64,000 nucleotides of DNA from assembly GCA_911728455.2 (NCBI GenBank), contig OU452225.1, positions 3,660,160 through 3,724,159 of the forward strand, read 5' to 3'. Origin of the DNA: Marthasterias glacialis. Its lineage: Eukaryota; Echinodermata; Asteroidea; Forcipulatida; Asteriidae. A program made the position numbers and the translations under genes. Shown here piece by piece: positions 36,601 to 46,166 of the stretch (position 1 is its first letter; each line of letters starts with the position of its first letter). The notes beneath the pieces were generated by a model. The model did no database searches. It was given only the letters and a program-made list of their open reading frames with translations, and was not told the origin of the DNA.

Positions 36601-39600
36601 TTGCATTCTTTACATCACTCCTAAATTCATCATTTTCTTGGTACTTCACTTTGCTTGCATTCTTCACATTACTTTTAAATTCATAATTTTCTTGGTACTT
36701 TACTTTGCTTGCATTCTTTACATCACTCCTAAATTCATCATTTTCTTGGTACTTCACTTTGCTTGCATTCTTCACATTACTCCTAAATTCATAATTTTCT
36801 TGGTACTTTACTTTGCTTGCATTCTTTACATCACTCCTAAATTCATCATTTTCTTGGTACTTCACTTTGCTTGCATTCTTCACATTACTCCTAAATTCAT
36901 AATTTTCTTGGTACTTCACTTTGCTTGCATTCTTCACATTACTCTTAAATTCTTCATTTTCTTGGTACTTCACTTTGCTTGCATTCTTTACATCACTCCT
37001 AAATTCATCATTTTCTTGGTACTTCACTTTGCTTGCCTTCTTCACTTTATTCCTGAAATTTTCCTTTTCTTTATACTTCATTTTACTTGCATTTTTTACT
37101 TCTTCTTGAAACTTTAAATTAGTCTTGTACTTTCTTTGACTTTGATCAATTTTCATAGCCCTTTGTTTCTCACTGATATGATATTTTTCTTTATTTTCAA
37201 CTTTCACGGACCCAATAACCTTTTCTCTGTATTTCTCATCAAACTTGTATTTCTTTTTTTTGTGCTCTCTATTCTTTGCTTTCTTTGTCTCTCTAAAAAC
37301 AACATCATTCTTGTATTTATCACTCTCATGTTTCCTTTTTCGACGTTTAGTCACTTCACTTTGACTAGTACTTGTACTTCCTCTACGTTTTTCTCTCATC
37401 CGTTCTTTCGCTAATTGTCTGACTTTCACTACACTTAGACGTTTTCTTTTCTTTGGAGTACTTCTTTTCACAGATTCTTTCCTTACTGTAGTCTTATCAT
37501 TAGTACTCTTATCTGTAACCTGCTTCTCACATTGTTCAGACTGTTTGTCATCACTCTGTTCAGTGTTTTCTGCACAGACATCAACTTTTTTATAACAATC
37601 TTCTTGTTTTTTGTGAACATTACTTACTTGTGCCACCAACTCATTTACTGATGTGACAACATCATAGTGCACTCTGTGTTTGTGATCCAGATAAATTCCT
37701 ATTTCAGATGTATCACCACTTCCCTCAACATTCTTTGCAGAAAATTGACACCAGTTATATACTTCATCAAATGTGTATATATCAATACAAAGCATGTGTG
37801 CCATTGCCATAATTTCAACCTCTGTTGCCCATGTACCAGTATCAAACATTCTCTGTCTCATGACATAATCCTCCACATCAGCAAATCCATCTCGCAAAAA
37901 ACATGTCAATTTATCAGCATTCCTCAACAGATGATTGACACAAGCAACTCTCAATTGAACATGGTTACCTTCAGTTCCTGACATGGCAAATGATATAGCT
38001 CTGAAGAAACAATTACCATCACCGCTTATACATCTTACAGATTTGGGTTTACCCATGACTTGGCATTGTACATTAACTGTGTTGGACTTCAAGTGTGATA
38101 CATCAAAACCATATGCATTACAAAGAGTAACCTTAGCATCGAAGGTTAAAGGAGAGAATTTCATAAGACCAGGTCCACTTACTTCAACTACTTCCACTTC
38201 ATTACTAGATTCACTGTCTGCACTGTCACTACAATATATATCTCTTCTAATCTGATTACTTGACTTATGAAAATCATCTTCAACATTACAAAATTCCTTA
38301 TTGACACTCTCTGTATCTTGATGACCAATATTTACATCTTTCCTCGTGTTTGTGTCATCTTCTTCTGGTACTTCAAACAAGTCACACTCTTCCATATTAA
38401 AACACAACTCTATGGGTTCTACTATGCCCTGTTGATCACTTGAACCTTCATCATCTGTACATGTACACGTTACAGCTTCACCATTGACACAAAGAGATAC
38501 ACCAGTTAATTCATACTGCTCATTATCAGACAGATTCATGGACTGAGCTAAATTTTTACAATAAGTGTCTACCTGTTCAAATGCATTTGCTTGCATCAGA
38601 ATACTTGTTCCATCTTGAACCATACAGCCGTGGAGACTTCTGGAATGGGAATCAAATACAAAATACATGCCATCTTGAGCAATTACAGCAAATGTGTTTC
38701 CATGGAAACTTATGAAGCATGCATGATATTTCTGAAGATTCTGTTCAAGTGCAGTTTTCAATGGTATCATATTAAATTCAATCAAGTGATGAACATTTTC
38801 ATCAAATGTACCCGATACAGGTGCATGATACTTCATGCTATAATGTGTGTCAAATACATCCAAGTCAGTGGGCAATTCATTAATCAATAAGTAGTCATTG
38901 TTCATTGTTGAGCTTTCTTGTAAGAAGCTATACAATTCATTCCCAGTCTTGAGAATAATATCCAGATCACTACACATCCAATTCCTCAAATGTTTTTTCT
39001 TGCTATACATCATTGACACTAGACAATTAGCAACACACTGTTTACCACGATTTACTCCAAATCCTTCATCTCCTTGATGAAAACTTCCTTGTGCAAATAT
39101 TGATGCATGTAATTGTCTTAATTGAGCATTTGCATCCAACATTTCATTACTGTTATCAAGAACCACTTCCTCATTATGTTTATTTTTCACATTTCCTTTT
39201 AATTCAATATTCTTACACTTCCTTGGTTTGATTTTCATACGCCTTTTCTTAGTTACATGTACTGTGCCTTCATTCAAGCTTTCCACATATACTTCAGATT
39301 TTCTCTTACTTAACTTCTTGACATCATTGTCTATTTGACTGACCACTGGAAAACACACATGAGATTCAACAGTGCCTCCAGACTTTGACTCACTGTTATT
39401 TTTGTCCCTTTGCTCTTGGCTCTGCTTCACATCATTTCCTTTGCATTTCTCTTTATTTTTCTTGCTCCTTAAATTATAACCTCCACTTTGATGAACAATA
39501 CTTTGCTTTCTACCTGCACCATCACATGCATACCTGTTCCGCACTTTATCAACAATTACATAATCCATCATGACATCATCAATTTTTGCCTCACCTTCAG

Positions 39601-41587
39601 TTGCTTTGATTTTGAAATCGTCACTGTCAGCATATGACTCAAATACTGCTTCTCCGATGTTACTCTCGTATATGTTCTCATCTGTAGCAATTGCGAAATC
39701 ATAAAACAAAGACACTGTGTAATTACATCGTCCACATTTGCAACACATCCATGATACTGGCTTGTTTACTACACAAAGTTCCACATTTGCAAATCCCATA
39801 CAATGTACATGGTACGCCACATTACAACTATCACATTCAATTGCTCTTACCATTGGACTCAATTTATCATCACATATCCAACATTGATCAACTTCTCTTT
39901 TCTTTTGATCCTCAATGTTTTCTTTCTTACAGAAAATCCTTGCCTTTTGATTCTCCTTTACTACCTCTGTACACACGCTTTTTTTATTCAAGCTTTCTCC
40001 GTCATTATGCTTCTTTCTGTACAACACTGTTTTGGCAAGCATGTTATTTATAACACAACTCAAACTTCTTCTTGTATGACCTTCAATATTCTTCTGTGCC
40101 TTCTCGTATTTCTTTCCCTCTTCTTTCGACATACGAACTTCCACCACCTTGCCATTCTTATGCCTTCGTAGCATCTTCTTACGCTCATTTCTTCTGATCT
40201 TCTTTCTGTTTGGCTTTGGAACCCGACAAAACTCTACGACACACTCCAATACCCGTCTCCTGCTACAACAACTTTGTTTCTTTGCCTTCAACATATCAAG
40301 TGCTTTCAAACTACTTACTCTTTGTTTGGTCAGAACATTCACTCTCAACTTCTTCAGCTTAATTGCTTTTCTTCCTGGCTCATGACTACTATTGACAAGA
40401 TTCACTGATCCATTCTGTTCACCTTTCTTGATTATTTCTCTCTCTTTCTTATTCCTTATCTTAATATCCCCTCTATCATCTATCTTCTTACCTACTTCTT
40501 CATCTCTCTTGTAGTTTTCACAATTGTCTTGAAACCTTCCTTTAGCATCTTCAACTCCATGCTTGCCTTCAGTGCTTTCATCAAATTTCTCTTTAACAGC
40601 TGTCACAGAAATTATTTGAGGTTTACATTCAGTGTTAAATTTAGGCTTATCATTACTTGTTTCACATTTTTTCACTTCAGGTGCATCTTTTTTTATGGTC
40701 TCATATTTCATGTATATACTGTCTCGAGGAGGTGCCAACCTCTCGACAGGTGCATCTTTTCTCATGGTCTCATATATCATGTATATACTGTCTTGAGGAG
40801 GTGCCAACCTCTTGACAGGTGCATCTTTTCTCATGGTCTCATATTTCATGTATATACTGTCTTGAGGAGGTGCCAACCTCTTGACAGGTGCATCTTTTCT
40901 TATTGTTTCATATTTCATGTCGCAAGGAGGTGCCAACCTCTTGACATGTGCACCTTTTCTTTGCTTCATACTGTCTCGAGGAGGTGCCAACCTCTTGACA
41001 GGTGCACCTTTTCTCATGGCTTTGAATTTCAAACTGTCTCGAGGAGGTGCCAACCTCTTGACAGGTGCACCTTTTCTCATGGCTTTGAATTTCATACTGT
41101 CTCGAGGAGGTGCCAACCTCTTGACAGGTGCACCTTTTCTCATGGCTTTGAATTTCAAACTGTCTCGAGGAGGTGCCAACCTCTTGACAGGTGCATCTTT
41201 TCTTATTGTTTCATATTTCATGTCGCAAGGAGGTGCCAACCTCTTGACATGTGCACCTTTTCTTAGCTTCATACTGTCTCGAGGAGGTGCCAACCTCTTG
41301 ACAGGTGCACCTTTTCTTAGCTTCATACTGTCTCGAGGAGGTGCCAACCTCTTGACAGGTACATCTTTTCTTCGTTTCTTACTGCATTGGGGAGATGCAC
41401 AAAACCCCAATACAGCATGATAGGGCAATGAAATGACACATAAATGAAAGGAGATGAGTGAAGGAGTGAAATGAGACAATACATGGACACACAGGGGAGA
41501 CATACATCTATCGGTAGCCTTCCCCATCATGAGGCTGCACCACGTTGCTTCACTCTCAGCTTTTGCCCGACACTGGTAGCTTGGCAT
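30686..41587 (-). CDS. Helentron-type Rep/helicase transposase with two ubiquitin-protease domains
   Basis: A single open frame of 3633 residues. Domains in order: 11 VKRLAPP-type repeats (about 75-300); PHD-like zinc finger CWICDDK...CDSC...HVHC...CCKC (about 565-620); UL36/C76-like ubiquitin protease with HQGD, GKQC and FDSHS (about 835-985); OTU protease with [11 protein letters not shown] and HYDVV (about 1185-1310); 18-residue [18 protein letters not shown] repeats (about 1490-1850); a Cys-rich domain (about 1895-1985); Helitron Rep with PHTHCIFW (about 2409) and the tyrosine pair YVISYMSK (about 2603). Then come PIF1-type helicase with GGAGTGKS (about 2970), IIDEVSMVS and [10 protein letters not shown], and a C-terminal EEP endonuclease with GDFNED and SYHEAV (about 3412-3633). 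The EEP domain marks it as Helentron rather than canonical Helitron. The start is the first Met after an in-frame stop; the first ~70 residues are dubious and may be leader. All core motifs look intact. Confidence 0.93.
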   Translation of the reverse strand: MPSYQCRAKAESEATWCSLMMGKATDRCMSPLCVHVLSHFTPSLISFHLCVISLPYHAVLGFCASPQCSKKRRKDVPVKRLAPPRDSMKLRKGAPVKRLAPPRDSMKLRKGAHVKRLAPPCDMKYETIRKDAPVKRLAPPRDSLKFKAMRKGAPVKRLAPPRDSMKFKAMRKGAPVKRLAPPRDSLKFKAMRKGAPVKRLAPPRDSMKQRKGAHVKRLAPPCDMKYETIRKDAPVKRLAPPQDSIYMKYETMRKDAPVKRLAPPQDSIYMIYETMRKDAPVERLAPPRDSIYMKYETIKKDAPEVKKCETSNDKPKFNTECKPQIISVTAVKEKFDESTEGKHGVEDAKGRFQDNCENYKRDEEVGKKIDDRGDIKIRNKKEREIIKKGEQNGSVNLVNSSHEPGRKAIKLKKLRVNVLTKQRVSSLKALDMLKAKKQSCCSRRRVLECVVEFCRVPKPNRKKIRRNERKKMLRRHKNGKVVEVRMSKEEGKKYEKAQKNIEGHTRRSLSCVINNMLAKTVLYRKKHNDGESLNKKSVCTEVVKENQKARIFCKKENIEDQKKREVDQCWICDDKLSPMVRAIECDSCNVAYHVHCMGFANVELCVVNKPVSWMCCKCGRCNYTVSLFYDFAIATDENIYESNIGEAVFESYADSDDFKIKATEGEAKIDDVMMDYVIVDKVRNRYACDGAGRKQSIVHQSGGYNLRSKKNKEKCKGNDVKQSQEQRDKNNSESKSGGTVESHVCFPVVSQIDNDVKKLSKRKSEVYVESLNEGTVHVTKKRRMKIKPRKCKNIELKGNVKNKHNEEVVLDNSNEMLDANAQLRQLHASIFAQGSFHQGDEGFGVNRGKQCVANCLVSMMYSKKKHLRNWMCSDLDIILKTGNELYSFLQESSTMNNDYLLINELPTDLDVFDTHYSMKYHAPVSGTFDENVHHLIEFNMIPLKTALEQNLQKYHACFISFHGNTFAVIAQDGMYFVFDSHSRSLHGCMVQDGTSILMQANAFEQVDTYCKNLAQSMNLSDNEQYELTGVSLCVNGEAVTCTCTDDEGSSDQQGIVEPIELCFNMEECDLFEVPEEDDTNTRKDVNIGHQDTESVNKEFCNVEDDFHKSSNQIRRDIYCSDSADSESSNEVEVVEVSGPGLMKFSPLTFDAKVTLCNAYGFDVSHLKSNTVNVQCQVMGKPKSVRCISGDGNCFFRAISFAMSGTEGNHVQLRVACVNHLLRNADKLTCFLRDGFADVEDYVMRQRMFDTGTWATEVEIMAMAHMLCIDIYTFDEVYNWCQFSAKNVEGSGDTSEIGIYLDHKHRVHYDVVTSVNELVAQVSNVHKKQEDCYKKVDVCAENTEQSDDKQSEQCEKQVTDKSTNDKTTVRKESVKRSTPKKRKRLSVVKVRQLAKERMREKRRGSTSTSQSEVTKRRKRKHESDKYKNDVVFRETKKAKNREHKKKKYKFDEKYREKVIGSVKVENKEKYHISEKQRAMKIDQSQRKYKTNLKFQEEVKNASKMKYKEKENFRNKVKKASKVKYQENDEFRSDVKNASKVKYQENEEFKSNVKNASKVKYQENYEFRSNVKNASKVKYQENDEFRSDVKNASKVKYQENYEFRSNVKNASKVKYQENDEFRSDVKNASKVKYQENYEFKSNVKNASKVKYQENDEFRSDVKNASKVKYQENDEFRSNVKNASKVKYQENDEFRSNVKNASKVKYQENDEFRSDVKNASKVKYQENDEFRTNVKNASKVKYQENDEFRSDVKNASRVKYQENEEFRSDVKNVSKVKYQENDKFRSDVRNASKVKYQENDEFRSDVKNASKVKYHQNETFRNKVINGIKLKYRHNLQYKKRTIERTAHMYNVDVFYRNKVKKASTSKYQKNEEFRKSIKRKNKSRSMLKKVKKRDIKHVISEFNMEISNGPEYVCAVCLRLLFRKQVIKCNKNKYENSDCISEKYLHNCDHNCRLQCTLRESSRSCLWICYTCHRKLLNDKIPAEASCNNLHVVDIPEELACLNKLEEHLIALNVPFLKLMALPKGGQHGVHGPVVCVPSDVSETVKSLPRSQNVDQIIRVKLKRKLTFKGYYQYQFVNKENIQTALQYLKHNNKWYHEIEIDADWNNDLEEEDNGSEVTENVGDNIDDDNANEIETDEERLRGIPLDTCLQTANIGQEVLDQYFDDVYCVAPCEGNNPIRVLMDPSNECKCFPVLFPKGGPVFSDKRDVEITLCRYFNNRLMNVDNRFAKSTQYIFYAQYLSELKQVISSVSIALRKGSGKMNDGENVTAKMLNDKVKLKDMLKSDQGYKFLKPIRGTPPYWQSCQKNILAMVRQLGIPTWFCSFSAADMRWPELINTLLIQQGDSRSIEELDWNDKCLLLRSNPVTVARMFDKRFHTFLKDVIMSKAAPIGKVKDYFYRVEFQQRGSPHTHCIFWIEDAPKLSTESDDEVAQFVDRYVSCALPTKKEDEELNEIVSSVQQHSKRHSKSCKKKGTQCRFNFPRPPSMKTFIANPEPLDMDDPEDNCGNTLSEDDAKELLKSVWSAVNDEKNQHMTTNELFRTIGITQDDFEEANNVLTKKVNIVLKREPQDAWVNHYNPDLLRCWNANMDIQFITDVYACVCYVISYMSKAEREMGQLLKHAQSEAEEGNQDAKQSMKQIGSVYLQNREVSAQEAVYRCCSLRLQECSRKVEFIPLGENPVRMTLPLSVIQNNARNHDDNDDDDSNEDNVWMVSRIDRYKARPDIDTFESMCLAKFYSEYRVLYNNYKVPSNKRQSPVYALKNNLGHVMKRSRTDPAVIRYPRFSVTKCPEKYYQSILQLFLPYRINAHLRPPTFETYCDFYENGFVNLLGRLESVKMIVDSNRCIFEVDLESFENAELHLEKFGVQEDAWALISPETEQQRDECEEQMLPVIDEGEDELCIPDLKGDKKEERVCDIEAHTSRVAKSDAFNMMRSLNAKQKEVFYNIRQWCIDKTNGKNPEAFQVFVTGGAGTGKSQLIKCIDYEATRILGSMMRNPDDVSVMLTAPTGVAAFNIHGATIHNALSIPIDVRLPYQPLGEEKISTLRSKLSQLQILIIDEVSMVSQKLLYYIHGRLRQIKQSRNHNPFGNVSILAVGDFYQLPPVKAKPLYDRTATCDLWNDNFKLVELNEIMRQKEDAKFAEILNRLRVRKKDEALQDDDVTILKGRETGEEWNEACHIFPCNKQVDKQNMKILHSQCLDCVFIEAKDYETDSHNAKKLRQGKNLKKSGSLPLSLLLGVGARVMLTKNIDVSDGLVNGVFGTVSQLVMSQNKSDEVKYIYVKFDNNKVGMKLRKQSASSSNEGNSVPIEIQEESIGKKWVRHQFPLKLSWACTAHKVQGMTTDKAVVCLDKTFTAGQAYVSLSRVTSLNGLVIEGFHEKFIYCNEAVADSLKHMPSFIDKQSIGCTNTPAIVSIILHNIQGLRAHYMDLKCNSEIMKSDVICLTETWTEDQQQYDLHLDNFKSYHQPRCLSYDNSTQLTETLQQQCHGGIAVYSRRDKATSKLTLQIQNIEYIAFHIISNVSFTVVVIYRPVSYVLRKFMSNLKNLLDELHKVSNRCIIMGDFNEDILKVKSTQSSSIVNMMREHGYKQCVVDATTEKGTLIDHVYVRGIESVDCDVIPTYYSYHEAVRIQCEQV
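36095..37117 (-). repeat. 54-bp tandem repeats inside the Helentron ORF
   Basis: About 17 well-conserved plus several degenerate 54-bp units encode the 18-residue Lys/Glu/Asn-rich motif. The length stays a multiple of 54, and the substitutions (D/Y/E after QEN, SD/SN before V) keep charge and pattern. The opposite strand is open over 340 residues ([18 protein letters not shown]-like repeats), a side effect of the repeat. Confidence 0.9.
40690..41375 (-). repeat. N-terminal VKRLAPP repeats of the Helentron ORF
   Basis: There are eleven units with the constant core [12 protein letters not shown] (variants [10 protein letters not shown] and [11 protein letters not shown]) and linkers of variable length, all multiples of three. 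The DNA core is AGGAGGTGCCAACCTCTTGA on the plus strand. The basic, proline-containing motif may be a nucleic-acid-binding or nuclear-localisation tract. No family was recognised. Confidence 0.85.
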
Positions 41588-43574
41588 CTTCTGTTGACAA
41601 ACAAATACACGTATCGTGTCAACTATGTTTAAAAACTATAATAATTAAAAAAAATTCAAATACATGTAGTCTGCACACATTCCCTTTTTCTCCAGACAAC
41701 AATTAAAATGGAGGGAAGGAAACATAAAAAGACAGGGAAAAGGGAGCAGAGAAATTAATAGGGCAGTTCACATCAAACCATTTTGCCTGATAGGAATGGA
41801 TACCCACATAAAATGCACCTGCTGTATTATTTTTAGAACATGTCATTAATATGACCCACCATGTTGTAGGCATGTACATACACACTTGCGTGTGCGCAGC
41901 CATTACATCAAGACCGACATGGGAATAATAATTTTAACCATAAATAAGGTATCAACCATTTATCAATCATGACCATAGTACATTACTGCAGCAATTCCAA
42001 GCCGCAAGCTTAACTTGTGTTAATAAAAGTAATACTAATATTAGGCCTAGTCAGGATTACTTTCTCAACAACCACTGTACTTTTAGTGCTTATCAATACT
42101 TGTTACCACAATGCTAAATTATTTTTTTATTGTTCATTTCTCATTACATTAAATGCACAGTTTTACATGTGCACAAACTGTCATTTTAAAAATAGTTTGA
42201 GCTCTAAGTATACCACCCAAAAATATGAGTTTCGAGCCAAATTCAGTTTTATTTAGATATAAATCATAGCCTATGGTCCTATGTATTTGAAGAAGCAACT
42301 TGAAATGGGAAATTACCAACAATTCAAAGGAGCAACATGTTTGATTTACTCAGCAGTACCTTCATTTATGACAGTTTTATTTAGACTGGGTAGCCATATC
42401 ATTAAAACAACTGCTATCCCTAAAAGCTCTGCATACAGATGGTAAAATAACAAAATAGGAAGATCAAAACAGCTAATAGACCGATTGTGCGACCCACGCC
42501 ACGTGACCTATTGTTGGTACTTAATGTAAACAAACATGACGTCCTCCACAGGAAAGTGCTGTACAGTACATGTTCATTGTTGCATTTGTTTATTCTATTA
42601 AGCCTTTTTTTCACACACTGTGAAAAATATTCCAGAGTTTGTACAAGATACCTTCGAGTGGCTAAATAAAGCCAGTAAGTACAGTTCCAGCAAGTCTTGA
42701 AAGGTGTACAGGTAACATATAACTGTCCATGATGTGTACCAGTGCACGATGAAATGTTTAGGCCAAACGGCCACAGTCACACACTTTTCAACACCAGAAT
42801 TTCAAATCTTTGAAGCTGGAATCATCCAAAGAAACTGCTTTCCCAAACTGTGTGATGCCTTTGCCTATTTGAAATTTCACAAGGCTACGTATAAATGCTC
42901 ACTTTTCCAACATTTGTTAACTTTTTTACAGTGATTTATGCCTACATTACAAACTAAATAACATGCAAGTGACTACATAGTCGTCCGACACCGGTAGACT
43001 AGTACTCAAGATAAACCACTTTTGTAGGCTTAGTAGAATATTGGTAGTCTGTGAAACAGTAATGTGATTAATATCAATGTCACAACATACAACTTCACAC
43101 CTTTAATAACAATACATGGCCGAGTTATCGTGTTATTACTACAAAAAGCTGACTTTTGGTGTGGCTCTGTCAATCACGGCATGTATTTGCAATTAGTTTG
43201 CCATCAGCTCAGATGACTTATTATCCACAGGTCATGTGATGACATGTAAACATTGGTCGCACAATCAATCCATTAAAAAAAGACAAAATCTTCTTTGGAT
43301 AAAACACATCACACTATTTATGGTGCAGGAAAATAAAATATATAGGCACCACTACTAATACTATTACTAACATGACTAACAGTACTGTTAACAGCATCAA
43401 AAACACACTGAAAATGCGTAACTTTCATACCACAAAAAAATAATCAATATGCACGTACTGCGCACTCAAGACCTTTCCAATGATTATTAGTTAATTATAA
43501 AGAAAAAGCCACTCTCAGTCTCATCATGACAGCAGTTACTAATCTTCAGAATTGAGATAGTCCATTGTCTTGCC
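41588..43574. other. 5' flank of Helentron copy 1, non-coding
   Basis: No protein motif was recognised. A TTTGTCAACAG sequence directly before the start codon on the minus strand could be a splice acceptor. The 5' terminus of the element could not be placed because copy 2 has no 5' side in the window to compare with. A possible MITE lies at 42483-43266. Confidence 0.4.
42483..43266. mobile_element. Possible MITE with 12-bp inverted termini
   Basis: GATTGTGCGACC at 42483-42494 is matched exactly by its complement GGTCGCACAATC at 43255-43266. Further weak complementarity continues inward (CACGTGACCT on the left, AGGTCATGTG on the right). No coding capacity was recognised. Confidence 0.4.
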
Positions 43575-44104
43575 CTACTCCTACAATGAGGTTCGTTCCG
43601 CTATCGTCTCCATGAACCTCATAGAGTGACATGTACACAATCCTATTCGAAACTTTCTGCCCTTCACGTTTACATGGCTACAGTTCTTTTTTGAAATCAG
43701 ATCTCGCCAAATATGGCGACCGGAGTTGCAAAATTAACTGGTATGTTGGTATGTGGTGCGCTGGTCCTATGGGCTAGTTCCGCGTACCAGTTAATTTTGC
43801 AACTCCACCGCCATATTTGTTGCAATACTGTTTGAATGGGATCTAAACAACGCTGACAATTTATCACTTTTTAACAACTTTTAGTTTGCAGAGTGGATTT
43901 TCTGGACCAGTGCAACGCTCGATGAGAGTTGAAAGAACACATAGACCCTAATTTTGGCGAGATCTGATTTCAAAAAAGAACTGTAGCCATGTAAACGTGA
44001 AGGGCAGAAAGTTTCGAATAGGATTTTGTACATATCACTCTATGAGGCTCGTGGAGACGATAGCGGAACGAACCTCATAGTTCTATGACTAGGGGTAGGA
44101 GTAG
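43575..44104. mobile_element. 530-bp foldback element with inverted arms of about 140 bp
   Basis: The arms run from CTACTCCTAC (left) and GTAGGAGTAG (right) inward. They pass through GAGGTTCGTTCCGCTATCGT, GAAACTTTCTGCCCTTCACG and TGAAATCAGATCTCGCC, and are complementary over nearly the whole arm. An inner pair (GGAGTTGCAAAATTAACTGG and its complement) flanks a loop of about 50 bp at 43749-43780. It is non-coding. No transposase was found. Confidence 0.85.
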
Positions 44105-44120
44105 TCTTGCCCCACATGTG

Positions 44121-44167
44121 TGGCAAGGATTTTTGACATCGGTTGCCGATGTTAACAATCCTTGCCA
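44121..44167. repeat. Imperfect 47-bp palindrome
   Basis: TGGCAAGGATT and GACATCGG on the left pair with CCGATGT and AATCCTTGCCA on the right around TTG. It is a strong hairpin of unknown role close to the right end of the foldback element. Confidence 0.7.
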
Positions 44168-45041
44168 TACTGTGTACTACTACTAAGCTACTGCCATACT
44201 GTGTTCGGGGCTACCCATTAATAATAGACCTATTTAAAAAAAAATACTTAGTGAAGCCGTTTCAGTGTGTGTGTACGTAGTGTACTGTCTGTAGGGGTTA
44301 CTGTTTATTAAAAACTTAACGTATTGACTATTGCCAAAAAAAAACTAACGTAATCGTAAGTGTATGGCCTACACTAATTTATAGTTTACCACACACACAA
44401 CCACAACAATGTTGTCGTTTCCCATCCCATTAGATAATCGCATTCTTGTTCTACAAATTTTCTCGCAAATTTACTACTTACAGCTCCTAATAACAACACA
44501 AAATATAACTTATTTACCAAAACTATTTTTTAACACAACCTACCATTCTCGAGCAAAATGATTGTTGGCTATAGGGATCTGGTTCCCAAGCGAAGCTCGA
44601 TCGTGCTAGTGTGAATTGCATAGTCCTCCCACACGAGGATCCGACTAAACAGAAAGAGAAAGACAACGCACGCGCACTCAGAGCGTAGCAAAAATTCCTC
44701 GCCAACCCGATTGTTAGGTAGGGGGGGGGGTGGACCCACAGACATAAAGTAGGTTCTTTATGTCTGTGGGTGGACCAGGGTGGACGCCGTAAAAAGTAAA
44801 GCGCGCCATCAACGTTGATGCAATCTCATTCACGAACGACCTGAACAAGTCAGTGAGCACAGCTAGCTCCGTATAAAATTGTGTGCACAACCGTCCCGCC
44901 GGCAATTTTTCTTTCTGCACACCACAATTATTGCCTTCCTCGAAAAAACATTTTTTATTAAGAATTCACCTTTTTGGAGCCGATGCAAAGAACAAAATAT
45001 TTCTCATTGAAAATCATTACGACTGTGGCAATTTCACACAG
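44168..45041. other. Non-coding stretch with one strong hairpin
   Basis: No gene was recognised. A G(10) run at 44721-44730 is followed by the perfect 15-bp stem CCCACAGACATAAAG with loop TAGGTT (44735-44770). The short frames here have no supporting motif. Confidence 0.5.
44735..44770. repeat. Perfect 15-bp hairpin
   Basis: CCCACAGACATAAAG-TAGGTT-CTTTATGTCTGTGGG, fully complementary. It may be the tip of an inverted repeat left by a transposon. Confidence 0.8.
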
Positions 45042-46065
45042 CTGCAAAATATAAATGCGCCGGGGTAGCGCTATCTCTTAGCGTTTAAAACTTCATAATG
45101 GTGTTCTCAGATGTTAGTTTGGCTTTTATGATGACTGCTCATATGCGATAGCGCCCTCTATCGGTAGATGTTTTTCTACATGAAACTTGCAGTCTTTGCA
45201 TTTTTAGGGTTTTTGTTCAAAGGCATCGTATAGGAATAAAACTTATACCATCTTGTAAATAACAAAAAATCATAGTAAGGCAAACATATTTTCGTCATCG
45301 TGACGTCACCAGGTATCAAGTTACATTAATTCAAAGTTTAATAGTGAAAAAATCATATCTTCCGAAGTACATATCGTAAAATCATAATCTTTGTATTATT
45401 TTAAAGGTTAGATCACGGGTGACATTTTATCTAAACATATGACCCCAATTTGACCGTTCCTTCCGGTCCAAACAGGATGTTCAAAAGTTTAAAACGTCAT
45501 ATCTCCTGAAGTAAATTCCATAAAGTCGTAATCTTTGTGTTGTTATATAGCTTACATCATATGTCACATTTGATTTACAGGCGTGACCCCACTTTGACCT
45601 TTACTTCCGGTCCAAACAGGAAGTTCAAAATTTCAAAATGTCAATTCTTATGTGCAAAATGTCGTAGAGTCATAATCTTTGTTCCATTTTTAGCTTACAT
45701 CATATGTGACATTTCGTTATTAGCATGACCCCACTTTGACCTTTACTTCCGGTCCAAACAGGAAGCTCTAATTTAAAAAATGCATATCTCCTGTGCTAAA
45801 TGTCCTAGAGTCATAATCTTTGTACCATTTGTAGCTTACATCACATGTGACCTTTTGCTATTAGGCATGACCACACTATGACTTTTACTTCCGTTTGAAA
45901 CAGGATACTCATAATTAAAGTCTGACGCACGATCTGCATACTTGCAATGAAGGTTGCATTCAGAAACTGTAACATAGCCAAATCAAGTGACATGATACAA
46001 GATACAATGACAACACAACCGGAACAGCTTTGATTTTGTCCTAGAGACAAAATCTTAATGTCTAG
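45042..46065 (+). mobile_element. Non-autonomous Helitron-like element 'C', copy 2
   Basis: Nearly identical to 21464-22486, including the four internal units around TTTGACCTTTACTTCCGGTC and the 3' end. The 3' end has the stem GATTTTGTC/GACAAAATC at 46032-46054, spacer TTAATGT, and CTAG at 46062-46065 before T. The high identity indicates recent mobility or recent segmental copying. The left flanks of the two copies are unrelated, which favours independent insertion. Confidence 0.65.
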
Positions 46066-46122
46066 TTAGCTGTTCCGACATAGCAGTCGGAACAGGTTTT
46101 GTTTTCGTCAAGATTTTTATTG

Positions 46123-46162
<40 letters not shown>
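46066..46162. repeat. CTGTTCCGAC hairpin mini-unit and (TTA)n
   Basis: Same mini-unit as at 17249 and 22490: a 10-bp stem with ATAGCA loop, GGTTTTGTTTTCGTCAAG, then TTA repeats. It lies directly against the preceding CTAG end. Confidence 0.8.

Positions 46163-46166
<4 letters not shown>

Noticed and set aside
36095-37117. 340-residue plus-strand frame with regular hydrophobic repeats
   Set aside because: It lies opposite the 54-bp repeat of the transposase. The repeat period keeps the reverse frame open. No independent evidence.
40529-41420. Plus-strand frames of 245 and 179 residues with RRCQPLDRC or [12 protein letters not shown] repeats
   Set aside because: These are reverse-strand shadows of the VKRLAPP repeat region of the transposase.
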